Assembly: GCA_030998225.1 (NCBI GenBank)
Contig: JAPYXD010000695.1
Span: forward strand, 4,135,001-4,199,000
DNA: 64,000 nt
Source: Diplolepis rosae
Lineage: Eukaryota > Arthropoda > Insecta > Hymenoptera > Diplolepididae
Direction: 5' to 3'
Below, piece after piece: positions 24,488-33,844 of the stretch. The translations under genes and the position numbers were made by a program. The notes under the pieces are model-generated. The model saw nothing but the letters and a program-made list of their open reading frames with translations. It made no database searches and was not told where the DNA came from. How positions within the stretch are numbered: position 1 is the stretch's first letter; every line of letters starts with the position of its first letter.

Positions 24488-24503
24488 CCGGTCCCAAGCC
24501 CGG
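24488..24503 (+). other. 5' end hairpin CCGG-loop-CCGG
   Basis: 'ccggtcccaagcccgg' can fold with CCGG pairing CCGG. It lies 14 bases into the element and is followed by the purine-rich 'atgagaaaggaggaggggg'. Some R1, R2 and related elements carry self-cleaving HDV-like ribozymes at the 5' end. I could not fold a double pseudoknot here by eye, so the role is open. Confidence 0.35.
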
Positions 24504-25573
24504 ATGAGAAAGGAGGAGGGGGCACACAGACAGCAACAGGACACAACACATTACAGCGACACTAAACACAACACACCTAACAACCGAGAGAGCGTTCTGT
24601 GGGCGGGCAGGGTCTCGCCGAGGTGAACGCATGAGTCCAAGCACGGAGCAGACGCGTCCTGCAGCCCACCAACGGTAGTAGCCGCAAGGACTCTGCCAGC
24701 AGTAGGGCTGTTGCCGTCAGGATGGCTGCCAAGGGAGTCCTATAGACGGGCTTTTCCCTAGTGATGGGCCTGCCAGGCGCACGTGCCACGACGGTTGTTC
24801 TGCGACTTTCAGGCGCGTGAGGACGCGGTGTGGAGCGAAAGCATCAGGGGACCTTGAACAGGTCTCTTGATGCCGAATGAACGTACACGGAGTGAATGCG
24901 GGGGGCCCCTTAATCGGGGTATCGCCCCAAATGCGTATGCGGCGATGACGCTGAACTTCCCGCGTGCGCTCTTGCGGTCACACCACAATCACATGCACGA
25001 CACCGACACCCACACACACCAGAATGAATGGGACGCTGAGTGAATGAGGCTGCGGCCGGCGCCTGGTGGATATTCCCGATAGACTAGCCAAAGGAGGAGT
25101 AGTAGCCTCTCGACCAGGGTAGGACGCGATGTCAGTACCTCACCTCTGTGGAAGTAATATGGGTAACCGTAAGTCCCTCCGGTGTTCGACCGCGAAGGGC
25201 AAAGATCCCGTGAAACCACATGTTAATCTGGGAAAACCGCTCACGATCCTACTGTCTGGAGCCAATGTCGGGGTTGAAATCATGGACGTCCGGGCGCAGG
25301 AATGAAGGATTACCTGGTCAGTATTTCCTTATATCCGACGCTGCGTAGGATAAATCGCACACCGTCTAGCCTGAAGTTCGGGTCAGGTGTCGGGGCGGAC
25401 TCGGCACCGCTCGGTCGATAGGGGTGACGTTAAACCTTTAGCATCATTATGGCGCGGGCCTATCCCGTAACCTTTTACTAGTTTCATCTAATGTGCCGAT
25501 AGGATCGACCATCCGATAAGCCGCTTCTCGGTTTCGGCGCACATAACTAGGGATCCATATAGGCGGGGATAGT

Positions 25574-25593
25574 AGCCCTACCGCGGTAGGGCT
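25574..25593 (+). promoter_or_regulatory. Perfect 20-bp palindrome before the ORF
   Basis: AGCCCTACCGCGGTAGGGCT is exactly self-complementary and GC-rich. In RNA it would form a stable hairpin ending about 41 bases before the ATG at 25635. It could influence translation start or mark an internal ribosome entry structure; this is inference only. Confidence 0.5.
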
Positions 25594-25634
25594 CCCATGA
25601 TGGGCGAACCGTCTTAAGACACGACAGTTTTAAT

Positions 25635-28538
25635 ATGAATGTCTCAAAAAATAAAGGAGGTGAAGAGGTGAAGGCGTCAGATACGCCCTCACACGCTTCT
25701 CCAGGGGCTGAGGGATGGAAAGACGTCCTTCAGCTCCTGAAGGAGCAAAGTACAAAAATGGAAAAGTTGGCCAGGGCTCTCAGTGTCATCCAGCAGGGTA
25801 TGCTGAGAAATAACCCTGGCCACGTAAAGGACAGTGTTAACGAGGCATCAGAGGTGTTGAGCGGAATGCTCAACACCCACAAATGTCTTGTAGAAAGCGG
25901 GATGAAAATCCAGAAGAAGCTGGAATCCCACCCCGCCTCAAAAAAGATGGGTATCTTCCGGAGACTGCGCTCTGCGTCTCTGGGAGATACCCCCAAGAAG
26001 CTGACAAAGGGGGAGAAGAGGGTTGCTCCTTCAGTCGCTTCAAGGATAAGCGACTGGTCGGTCCTCGAGGTAATAACCTTGAGTGACCACCGGTGCATCG
26101 AATTCACACTAGAACAACGGTGTCAGGCGGTGGATAAGGGTAGGGGCGGCGAAGGAAGGAGCCCCTCCTGGAACACGAGACGACTCAGCAGGGAAAGACT
26201 TCGCGAACACCTCGAAGAAACCAGGCTCATCGATGAGCTTGGTTGGGTCTGCCCTGCTGGGTCGTTTGAAGCTGCTGTGCGCTCGGTGAGGCAGAAGGTG
26301 GTCGCGGCTTGCGACTACTCGATGCCTCGCCGCGAGCGCAGGCAAGCCAAGGGTTCGATGTACTGGTGGAACGACCAGTTGACAGCCCTACGTCGAAAAT
26401 GCCTCGCAGCGCGGCGAAAATGCACCCGTTCAAAGGGGGATGCTACGCTGCACGAGGCATGGAAAGGGGCAAAAACAGCTTTGAGGCGAGGCATAAAGAA
26501 AAGCCGACTTCAATGCTGGAAAGACTTGATCGGTGAGGTCGAGAAGGACCCATGGGGTCTCGCCTTCAAAATAGTCACCAAGAGATTGGTGTCTAGAAGA
26601 AGGACCCCGGGCCTGGATAATCTCGATCGAGTCCAGTACATTGTGTGTAGCTTGTTTCCACACGTGGAACCGTTCCAAAGACAGGACCGAAGTTCCTGCG
26701 TGGTCCGGCGCGAAGAACTCTTCACTCTCGAAGAACTAAAGAGAGCGGGTGGAAGGCTTAAGGCAAATACAGCGCCGGGTATCGACGGGGTGCCGAACGA
26801 GATCCTCAAAGAGGTGATCGGGGCGTACCCAGAGATTCTCCTAGAAGCCTTTAACTCCTGTCTTCGGGAGGGGAGGTTCTTCGCAGATTGGAAGAAGCAG
26901 AGGTTGGTCCTGCTGAGGAAGGGCAACAAACCTCTAGGGGTTGCCTCGTCGTATAGACCAATATGCCTATTGGATACGATGGGGAAGCTTCTGGAGGAGT
27001 TGATTCTACAACGGCTTCAGGCTCTCTTGGTAGGGGAGAACGGGCTCTCGGAAAACCAGTTCGGATTCAGGAAAGGCAGGTCCACTGTGGACGCCATCCA
27101 AGCTGTGGTTAACATCGCCACAAACGCAAGAAAAGGAACTGGTAAGCGTAAGGGATTCTGTGCGTTGGTTAGCATTGACATACGCAATGCGTTCAATACC
27201 GCGAGATGGAACATCTGCATCGAGGCGATGGTGCGGAAAAAGGTTCCAGACTACCTGTTGCGAATGATAGATGACTATCTGAGCGACAGGTGGGTGATAT
27301 ATAAGGGCGACAAATGGTCTCTCAAGGAGGAGATGACATGTGGCGCCCCTCAGGGATCGCGGGTGGGTCCACTCGTTTGGAACGTCATGTACGACGATTT
27401 CCTGCGCATGGACCTGCCTGCTGGAACGAGCATCGTCGGCTTCGCGGATGACGCACTTGTCGTGTGCGCCGCTGACGACGTTGGAATCCTAGAGCTGAGG
27501 ATCAATGAAAGTCTGTGGCGAGCGAAGCGCTGGTTGGATGGCAGAGGTCTTAAAATGGCCCCTGAGAAAACCGAGGCTTTGCTCGTTACGGACAGGAGAT
27601 CCTTCCAATACCCGAGGATCGTTCTCGGAGAGCATGAAGTCCAGTGGAAAACAAGCATTAAGTACCTGGGGGTGCAGCTGGATCGTAGGCTTAGCTTTGG
27701 CGAACACCTAAAGATCGCAGCCACCAAAGCCATCCAATGTGGAGCAAACTTGGCCCGGCTTATGCCAAACATTGGTGGACCCAGGGAAGCGAAAAGAAGA
27801 TTGGTGGCGAGCGTGGTCCATTCGAAGCTGCTTTATGCAGCTCCGGTCTGGGCCAATGTCTTGCAAAACCATGCTATCCAGAAGAAGCTGTTCTCGGCGC
27901 AGAGACTTGTCGCGCTGAGAATAGTTTCGGCATATAGAACTATCTCGACGAGCGCTGTGCTGGTCCTAGCGAGCGTCCCGCCAATAGATTTATTGGCGGA
28001 GGAAAGGCAGGAAACCTTTCAGCTTCGCAAGGAGCTTACCTGCGCCGACCTGCAGGAAATCGCTCGCGCGAAGGAGGCCATCCGCAAGGATGGAAGGCGC
28101 AGACTCGTCGAGAAATGGCAGATGAGATGGCATGGTGAGCAGACAGGGAGATGGACCTACCGCCTGATCCCGGAGCTCGCCACCTGGCTGAACAGAAAGC
28201 ACGGGGAAGTCGGCTTTTACTTGGCACAAGCGCTCTCGGGCCATGGCTGTTTTAACGCGTACCTGAGGCGCTTTAAGAAGAGAGACGAGGAGACGTGTTG
28301 CTACTGCGATTCCCCGGTGGATAACGCAGAGCACGCTCTCTTCGTCTGCGCAAAATGGGGTGTGGCTAGGGGGGTCCTCGGTCAGGCGGTGGGTTCCGAA
28401 CTTACTCCTGACACGATGGTCCCACTCATGCTCCAGTCTGAGCGGTTCTGGACGCTCATCGAGTCATTCGTCACACTTGTGATGAAGACGAGAGAACTTG
28501 ATGGGCGTCGGGAGCGAAACAACGGGGAGGGCCAGTAG
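25635..28538 (+). CDS. ORF1/ORF2 fusion with reverse transcriptase (R1-like clade)
   Basis: 967 residues, uninterrupted. Residues 1 to about 135 look like an ORF1 (gag-like) N-terminus: polar, with a helical stretch (VLQLLKEQSTKMEKLARAL, about 31-49); the usual ORF1 CCHC knuckles are absent. At about 139-152 the frame passes into the last strand of an APE-type endonuclease (SDWSVLEVITLSDH), so nearly all of that domain is lost. The reverse transcriptase spans about 370-690, with APGIDGVPNEILK (380-392), SSYRPICLL (438-446), QFGFRKGRST (475-484), SIDIRNAFN (513-521), GAPQGSRVGPL (570-580), the catalytic FADD (603-606), the GLKMAPEKTEALL segment (638-650) and KYLGVQLD (676-683). A C-terminal CCHC finger lies at C888, C891, H900 and C905. 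ATG 25635 is the first in frame after the leader. The RT core looks intact; without endonuclease, self-driven insertion is unlikely. Confidence 0.9.
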   Translation: MNVSKNKGGEEVKASDTPSHASPGAEGWKDVLQLLKEQSTKMEKLARALSVIQQGMLRNNPGHVKDSVNEASEVLSGMLNTHKCLVESGMKIQKKLESHPASKKMGIFRRLRSASLGDTPKKLTKGEKRVAPSVASRISDWSVLEVITLSDHRCIEFTLEQRCQAVDKGRGGEGRSPSWNTRRLSRERLREHLEETRLIDELGWVCPAGSFEAAVRSVRQKVVAACDYSMPRRERRQAKGSMYWWNDQLTALRRKCLAARRKCTRSKGDATLHEAWKGAKTALRRGIKKSRLQCWKDLIGEVEKDPWGLAFKIVTKRLVSRRRTPGLDNLDRVQYIVCSLFPHVEPFQRQDRSSCVVRREELFTLEELKRAGGRLKANTAPGIDGVPNEILKEVIGAYPEILLEAFNSCLREGRFFADWKKQRLVLLRKGNKPLGVASSYRPICLLDTMGKLLEELILQRLQALLVGENGLSENQFGFRKGRSTVDAIQAVVNIATNARKGTGKRKGFCALVSIDIRNAFNTARWNICIEAMVRKKVPDYLLRMIDDYLSDRWVIYKGDKWSLKEEMTCGAPQGSRVGPLVWNVMYDDFLRMDLPAGTSIVGFADDALVVCAADDVGILELRINESLWRAKRWLDGRGLKMAPEKTEALLVTDRRSFQYPRIVLGEHEVQWKTSIKYLGVQLDRRLSFGEHLKIAATKAIQCGANLARLMPNIGGPREAKRRLVASVVHSKLLYAAPVWANVLQNHAIQKKLFSAQRLVALRIVSAYRTISTSAVLVLASVPPIDLLAEERQETFQLRKELTCADLQEIARAKEAIRKDGRRRLVEKWQMRWHGEQTGRWTYRLIPELATWLNRKHGEVGFYLAQALSGHGCFNAYLRRFKKRDEETCCYCDSPVDNAEHALFVCAKWGVARGVLGQAVGSELTPDTMVPLMLQSERFWTLIESFVTLVMKTRELDGRRERNNGEGQ

Positions 28539-28886
28539 AAATCGCATCGGGGCCTGCACCCGCGGTCCTGCGTCTCGGGTAGACTTGGCCGTCCGCGTCG
28601 TTCGGGGGAGGAATCTGTTTGTTTCTCCCCTGGGTGGCGCGGCTGGTCGGTTATCCTAGTGGGCGTGTGGCCGCGGGTGGAAGTTCCGAGCGAACGGATG
28701 ACGGAAGAGTCGTACGCGACTTTAATGGAACCAACCACCCGTGAAGTTTAAAGCCGAAAGGCGGTTCCGCGGGTGGTGTATTGGTTCGAGAGAGGGGGTT
28801 TTCTGGTTTTAACAGGTATGCCTAGACCCGTCCTAGGAGAGTCCTGTACAACGTCTATAAAAGATTTTGCCATTTTTCCTCCTCAC

Positions 28887-28887
<1 letters not shown>
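28539..28887 (+). other. 3' UTR of the R1-like element
   Basis: GC-rich, about 350 bp. An imperfect inverted repeat at about 28726-28786 pairs 'aaccaacca' + 'cccg' with 'cgggtggtgtattggtt'. It is a plausible recognition structure for the element's own reverse transcriptase, because non-LTR elements prime on the 3' end of their RNA. There is no AATAAA directly before the A tract. Confidence 0.6.

Positions 28888-28919
<32 letters not shown>
28888..28919 (+). repeat. Poly(A) tail of the R1-like element
   Basis: 32 consecutive A residues. The last A overlaps the first base of the right target duplication. An intact pure-A tract suggests youth. Many R1 elements at the 28S site lack long A tails, so this fits a sequence-unspecific or other-target member of the clade better. 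Confidence 0.9.
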
Positions 28920-28921
<2 letters not shown>

Positions 28922-28932
28922 CAACCCACGGT
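28919..28932 (+). repeat. Target site duplication, right copy (14 bp)
   Basis: ACCCAACCCACGGT, identical to 24461-24474. Confidence 0.9.
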
Positions 28933-29107
28933 GTTTTAAATTTTCCGCGACTGTCACTTAAACTTTCGAATTTACGTTTTACATTTTCAGCGACTATATA
29001 TCATATTCTTCAATAAGGAGGCTCATAATGTTTAGTCGACTTTCTAACCTATCCACGAGTATTATACAAAGTCGATGACTTTTTAAGCGACAAATTTTTT
29101 CCGTGTA

Positions 29108-29402
29108 CATGTCGTCAAAAAATGTCCTACTGAGAATTTGTAGACCTCATTTGAGCATGTATGTCACATATTTTTTTTAAATAATGGAATTTTTTAATAT
29201 AATCGTATTTTTTGAAAGTAAAATAAAAAATATACATTTTATCAGAAACTATGTCAGACAAAATTTGCAGATCTCATTGAAACAAACAATTTTGAAAACT
29301 TACGTTTTTTCCGTATTTCACATATTATTGTTAAAAAATTGAATTTGCAATGGTATTTTTTTAAATTAAAAAGAAAAATATACGTGTTATGAAAAAATGA
29401 AA
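29108..29402 (+). mobile_element. Family A copy 4, right part
   Basis: Continues the family A body after the TIR element ('aatttgtagacctcattt', 'cttacgttttttccgtattt'). It stops near 29402, where an opposite-strand family A copy begins head to head within its tail. Confidence 0.65.
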
Positions 29403-29419
29403 AATGGTTTTTACGAAAG

Positions 29420-29460
<41 letters not shown>

Positions 29461-30585
29461 GCCTGTCTGTCTGTCTGTAGGTCGTGTGCGGCATAACTCT
29501 CGACAGAATTATCAGATTGAATTGAGCTTTGGTACACTTTATCGGAGCCGAAAAAGTAAGGACAAGTTCGTTAACCAGTCACATACTTCAAAATTGAGGG
29601 ATGGAGCACTACTTTTGTGTTTTTGAAAATAATTTTTTGAAAAATTCAAAAATTTCAATACTGGTTTTAGATAGTGCCCATAAATCTCTACAAATTATCC
29701 CCATAATATTTTTTGATTAAATCAAAATTAGAAATGTAACAGCATATTCAAATTCGAAAAAAGTCAATATCAAAATTCCATTTTCCAGTTAAATTATACG
29801 AGATACAAAAAAACGTTTATATTGAAAATTGTTTGCCTAAATGAGGTTTACAAATTCTCATTAAGACATTTCGGGACAGGATGTATATTTTATGTTTTGA
29901 TTTTTAATATTAAAAAAATTCAATTTTTTTCACCAAAATATGTGAGATACGAAATAACCCGTGTAGAAATTGCCCTATCTTTCCTTATTTCAAGTTGGGT
30001 TCTAGTGGGGCCCGGGCTAGAATTTCCTCATCTAGAAAAAACTGGTAGGGGCCCTGTTAGCACCCGATTAGTATTTCTAGTCCAGAAAAAACTGATAGGG
30101 GCCCTGTCAGGTTCTAGTGAGGAATTCCTTGTTTCGCTTAAGTATGGAAAATCTATTTGTATCTGACGGGGCCCCGACTAGAGAATCCCTATTTGTAATT
30201 TTTGGTGGTTAAGGTTAGGTCCATTAGATACAACATAACCTTTATTCTTTATTCTCATTAAAATTTGATCTTATCTGATAAAAATGGAGATTTTCTGAAC
30301 ACGGTCTTGGATAAAATCAATACTTAAGAGGAAGCAACAACATTTAAGAAAACTTTTTCATAATTTTAACTCGAATTCGCATGTAATTATAATAATCATA
30401 TGCGAGCACGTATGTGTATATGAGTGTATCTTATTGTGCCGAGGTAATAACAATAACGAAACATGTAGTTCAATTAACATGGGGTGAATAGTAAAATCAA
30501 TTGAAGTTTTCATAATAAACATAAGCGGTAGAAGTTACTACATAAGTGTAGTTAGAAAAACAAACTATTGATAAGTAAATAAGTG

Positions 30586-31590
30586 TACTATTTTTTTAAT
30601 AGTACTTCATTAGTTGAAATTACTTTTTTCGAACTTTATTGGATAATTTCTTTATGCGATAATTTTCTTGATTCAAAAGTTTCATCATATTTTTGGAATT
30701 GAAAAAACTCTAATTTTTTAGTTTCTTTACATACGTTGATTTTACTCTTAAAAACCAAAATTAAAGGAATCATAACGTGTATAAAGTATCACTAATATAC
30801 AATAATAAAAATTAATACTTCTAAAATGTATATAAAGCTTTTTATTATGTAATGTTCTTTAATTTAAAAATTTGATCTGTTTATTTCAAAAATATTTCAT
30901 TTTATAGAAAATCGATTCAATAATTAAAAATTTTAATCAGAATCATAAATAGGCATAAAATTTAAAAATTCCCGATTACACGGGGCCCATACACTTCTTA
31001 CACGGCCCTGCAGTAGTTGCAGGTTATAAGCGCTATTTTCTTCCTTGTATTCCAAGCGTGCGCAGCCGAGAGGCTTAGTCGTTAGGTTAGTAATGCGTTA
31101 ATCATAAGTAGAGAGGGTTCGAACCCGCAGCGTTAAGAATAATTTTTAATACCACCTGAACGAGCGTTTGTGTAGTGTAGAGGGGGGATGTGTGTTTGTA
31201 GGTGTGTATATTAAAATAATAAGTTAGAGTCTACTTGAAAGTAAATACAGTTATAAAATGTACTAATAAGAATATTCATCGATTCAACTTACTGCTCTTA
31301 CTTGATTTTACCCCTATGTTCCTGCGGTTCACTTAACTTCAAAAATTACACTGGACCTTTGTAAACTATGGAAAGTAAGTTAAAAAGTAGTCAAACTTAC
31401 TGAAAATTTTTTCAGTGTACGTGTAATGAAAAAGTACTGTCAATTTACTCAGAAAAAAATTTCCTAGCTTGGAAGCAGATTTTTTACTGTGAAAACAGTA
31501 AACTTAACCTTCCAAGCGAATATCCCTCCATTGCCGTTAAAAATGTTAAATATCAGAATCTTAACTCGAATTTCCCCTGTAATTTTTCTC
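30586..31590 (+). repeat. Shared core of the modular TIR elements, copy 1
   Basis: Paired with an inverted copy at about 39758-40787. Shared landmarks include 'taatagtacttcat', 'aagcgctattttcttccttg', the tRNA-like part at 31057-31133, 'gtgtagtgtagaggggggat', 'cctgcggttcacttaac' and 'ccaagcgaatatccctcc'. The similarity covers the entire stretch with only small indels, and stops where the GC-rich terminal modules begin. Confidence 0.8.
31057..31133 (+). other. tRNA-like segment in the shared core
   Basis: A perfect B-box-like GGTTCGAACCC at 31116-31126 is preceded by 'agaggcttagtcgttagg', similar to an A-box/D-arm. The 3' part 'cgcagcgt' can partly pair with 'gtgcgcag' at the start. A T-rich stretch ('aatttttaat') follows at about 31140, as a weak Pol III stop. 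The anticodon arm does not fold cleanly. Best read as a tRNA-derived promoter-like module carried by the element. Confidence 0.5.
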
Positions 31591-32147
31591 TCAGTGTGGA
31601 AAATCGTTTTTATTTATTATTTGCTCAGTGAGATACCTGAACAAAATTGGTCACGTGACTCTGCTAATATATGCCCTTAAATTCAATGCGGAAGTCCAAT
31701 AGGGCCCTGATGGTGTCCTTTTTTGTAGGTGGGGAAGTGTAAGGGCTGACCTCACTAAACCCCTACTAGAAAGTCTAGTAGGGCCCACCTCGACAAAAGC
31801 GTTACGTTACCGACGGGGCAAAACTCGTCGGGGCCCCACTTGACCCCTATCAAAATTTCTACACGGGAAGCGTTGTTGTGCAAAATCGTTTCCTTAAATA
31901 AAGTCTACGATTGTTTTTTCTTTTTGAGAGATTTGGAAGAAAATAAATTATTTTAATCATGTAATTTATTAAAAAGTTACTGAAATGTATACAGCAAATG
32001 AAGCGCGAGCGCCATGATGAGAATGTGTTCCTTAAGGCTGATAGAGCCTTAAGTAAATTGAATCTCCTGTTTCACTTAAATTCAAATTCACTTTGAGAAA
32101 ATGTGTAATTCACATCATCTGTAATATTATTATAAAATTGGTTTTTT

Positions 32148-32406
32148 AAGTTTTAACTTACTGTAACTTTCCTAATTTTGGTTTAATCGAAAATGTTATT
32201 AGAAAATTTAGTAGAGATTTATGAGCACTTTGAGGGACCAGTATTGGAATTTTGGTTTTTTTCAAAAACACAAAGAATGCTCCTATTTTTTGTAAAAACC
32301 GTTTTTTCTGCCTCACGGGGTCTCGAAACGTAAAGATTTGATGAAAATTCCAAAAGTGATTTTCCACATAAAACCAATCATTACCTTCTTATATGATGAG
32401 AATGTA
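32148..32406 (+). mobile_element. Family A tail fragment, plus strand
   Basis: The 3' part only: 'tttggtttaatcgaaaatg', 'gtagagatttatgagcact', 'ggtctcgaaacgtaaagat', then 'atgatgagaatgtaaaa'. The CAGA tract is deleted (the sequence jumps from 'atgctcctattttttg' to 'taaaaaccg'). It abuts minus-strand copy 5. Confidence 0.7.
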
Positions 32407-32715
32407 AAAATTTGGAAAATTACCCTAATGTCGGAATTTGAAATTGAATCGTCGATTGTAGTTGCATTCAATTAGAAAAGTCACGAAAAAAAAGTTATGG
32501 TTACCTGTCTAATGTGAAATTCACCCTACTCTCACGCTATAAAATAAACCAAAATTTTGGAAATTGCTCTAGTATAGAATGGGGTGGGTTCCACATTAGA
32601 CAGGTAGATAAAACTTTTTTTGGGGATTTTTCTAATTGATTGCAACTACAACTGGCGATAAAATTTCGAGTCCCGATATCAGGCCAATTTTCGAATTTTT
32701 TTTACATTTTTATTA
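32407..32715. repeat. Foldback, arms around 'cacattagacaggta'
   Basis: The left arm 32407-32530 and right arm 32590-32715 pair ('ggttacctgtctaatgtg' against 'cacattagacaggtaga', 'gcattcaattagaaaagtc' against 'ttctaattgattgcaac'). The same arm sequence occurs singly at 22960-23065 after another family A tail. Confidence 0.65.
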
Positions 32716-33751
32716 TAGGGGAAGGTGCACTGAGAAAAAAGTTTCTTTGATATTAATTTGATATAAAAAATTTCTTGGAATTGAAGAAAGTTTTGTTAAT
32801 TCAAAAAACTCACATTTGGAATTTTCATCAAATCTTTACGTTTTGAGACTCCCTGAGTCAGAATGATTATTTGGATTTATTTTTTGACATAAATTATCAT
32901 AAGAAATAATAGTAACAAGATAAGTAATTTCGGAGAATTCGAAGAGAATTTAAAAAATTGTAAAAGTATCAACATAAATGAATCCCCAATTTTAAGAAAA
33001 TTCGAAAAAATAAAATAAAAGATCGTTAAAATAAATGTACAAGATTATGTTTAAAAAATCCTAAAGTCTCAAGGGTATTCAAAAACTTTCTAGCATCATT
33101 TAAAACTCATTAACATATTTTATACAATAACTTTAGAATGATTATACAAAGAATACAAGAGTATCCTAGAAAATTCCAAAAATTTGAAGAATCTTTATCA
33201 TAATAATTCCAGGATATTTAGATGAAACATTCCAGGACATCATCTTCCGAATTTCAGAATTTTTCAGCATCTTCCAGAATACTCTAGAATATTCAATATT
33301 ATGATTCTGAAATATTCATATAATGAATTACGGAGTATTGTAGGATATCATCAAATAAATTTTAATAACTTTTATTCATTAAATATCAACATCGATTTCA
33401 AAAACTTCTAAAATATTCTACAACCTTTCAAAATTTTAAAAAAACATAAAAATCCAGAATTTCTTGAAGATTTAAAAAAAAAATAAAAAACTTATAATTT
33501 TTAGGATTTTCTAGAATACTCTAGGATAGTTTTCATAAAAATTGTAGAATAAATATATATATATGAAAAAGAAATACGGAAATAATCTACAAAATTTTAG
33601 AATTTTACACTCTTGTCCATAAAAGTCTTAGAATATTTGAATAACAAATTCAGGGATATTATAAAATCTTCTAGAATCTACTACATAATAGTTTTGAAGT
33701 CTTTAGATATAAAATCATGGAGTATTCTAGGATATAATCAATTAAAATTTA
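32716..33751. repeat. Degenerate 'ctagaata' low-order repeats
   Basis: From about 33060 to 33740 variants of 'tctagaatattc' and 'cctagaat/ccaggatat' recur irregularly. No gene was seen. GAA-nn-TTC spacing appears several times ('tctagaatattc'), which formally resembles heat-shock-element pentamers but is expected from this repeat. Confidence 0.45.
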
Positions 33752-33802
33752 AACATTAAAGTGAATGGCCTTTCCGGTTTTGTAAAGTTGTTTTATTTTT
33801 AA

Positions 33803-33844
33803 AAGTACGTCAACGTTTCGACCGATTTTTCGGTCCTTATCAAG
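33803..33844 (-). ncRNA. Hammerhead-like motif, left arm (degenerate)
   Basis: The minus strand reads 'cttgataaggaccg' then 'aaaaatcggtcgaaacgttg'. Stem II (GACCGA/TCGGTC) and the GAAA box are present. The CUGAUGA core is altered (TTGATAA), with substitutions at the positions equivalent to C3 and G8, both needed for catalysis. Probably inactive. Confidence 0.45.

Larger units (their letters stand above)
24475..25634 (+). promoter_or_regulatory. 5' leader of the R1-like element
   Basis: A GC-rich 1.16-kb segment with no long plus-strand frame. Non-LTR elements normally hold an internal Pol II promoter in this region; no specific promoter motif could be assigned. Two strong structures stand out. 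One is a short hairpin at 24488-24503 close to the 5' junction ('ccggtcccaagcccgg'). The other is a perfect 20-bp palindrome at 25574-25593, about 40 bases before the ORF start. Confidence 0.65.
24475..28918 (+). mobile_element. R1-clade-like non-LTR retrotransposon, internally deleted
   Basis: About 4.4 kb bounded by a 14-bp target duplication and ending in a 32-A tract. Base composition (GC-rich) contrasts sharply with the AT-rich surroundings. The layout is a 1.16-kb 5' leader, one 967-codon ORF, a ~350-bp 3' UTR and poly(A). Complete R1-clade elements usually have ORF1 plus a separate ORF2 with an N-terminal apurinic-type endonuclease. Here most of ORF1 and nearly all of the endonuclease are missing, and the remaining halves are fused in frame. 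The exact target duplication, clean tail and unbroken frame point to a recent insertion. It could have moved with help from a complete relative, or been deleted after insertion. Confidence 0.9.
23513..29105. mobile_element. TIR element with CACGGAAAAAATTTGTCGC ends
   Basis: Perfect TIRs of about 25 bp: left 'cacggaaaaaatttgtcgct' from 23513, right the complement ending at 29105. TA stands on both sides (23511-23512 and 29106-29107). The uninterrupted family A sequence reads 'aaatatacatcctgtcg' here, so a single TA was duplicated. Without the retrotransposon inside it (24475-28932 including one target copy) the element is about 1.1 kb. The interior is non-coding, with a tRNA-like segment at 24177-24252. 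Two near-copies of 'cgactgtcactta' flank the retrotransposon at about 24417 and 28949. TA targeting is compatible with the Tc1/mariner superfamily, but no transposase was seen. Confidence 0.85.
29958..31867. mobile_element. Modular TIR element 1, CCCGTGTAGAAATT ends
   Basis: 1910 bp. The left end is 'cccgtgtagaaattgcccta' and the right end is the complement of 'cccgtgtagaaatt' ending at 31867. The empty site in other family A copies reads 'gaaataagcgttg'; here the flanks are 'gaaataa' and 'aagcgttg', so 2 bp (AA) appear duplicated. The subterminal modules are rich in repeated GGGGCCC and CTAG words ('taggggccctgtcagg', 'ctagtagggcccacc'). The central ~1 kb (30586-31590) reappears inverted at 39758-40787 inside a different TIR element. 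It has no transposase. The 114-residue frame at 29822-30166 crosses the boundary and is not a gene. Confidence 0.8.
29404..32143 (-). mobile_element. Family A copy 5 (minus strand), split by a TIR element
   Basis: In minus-strand orientation. It begins on the right at about 32143 ('caattttataataatattac') and runs through 'ttaaggctctatcagcctta' to 31868. It is then interrupted by 29958-31867 and continues 29957 down to 29404, with the conserved tail block and about 15 TCTG units at 29420-29479. The MITE site reads 'cgtttccttaaataaagtc' (empty). Its head differences match the copy 2/6 subfamily. Confidence 0.8.

Noticed and set aside
25730..28334. Several antisense frames of 60-140 residues within the retrotransposon
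   Set aside because: They are shadows of the GC-rich 967-codon reverse-transcriptase frame.
33130..33740. Clusters of GAA-nn-TTC resembling heat-shock elements
   Set aside because: They arise from the degenerate 'ctagaatattc' repeat; no adjacent gene or promoter.
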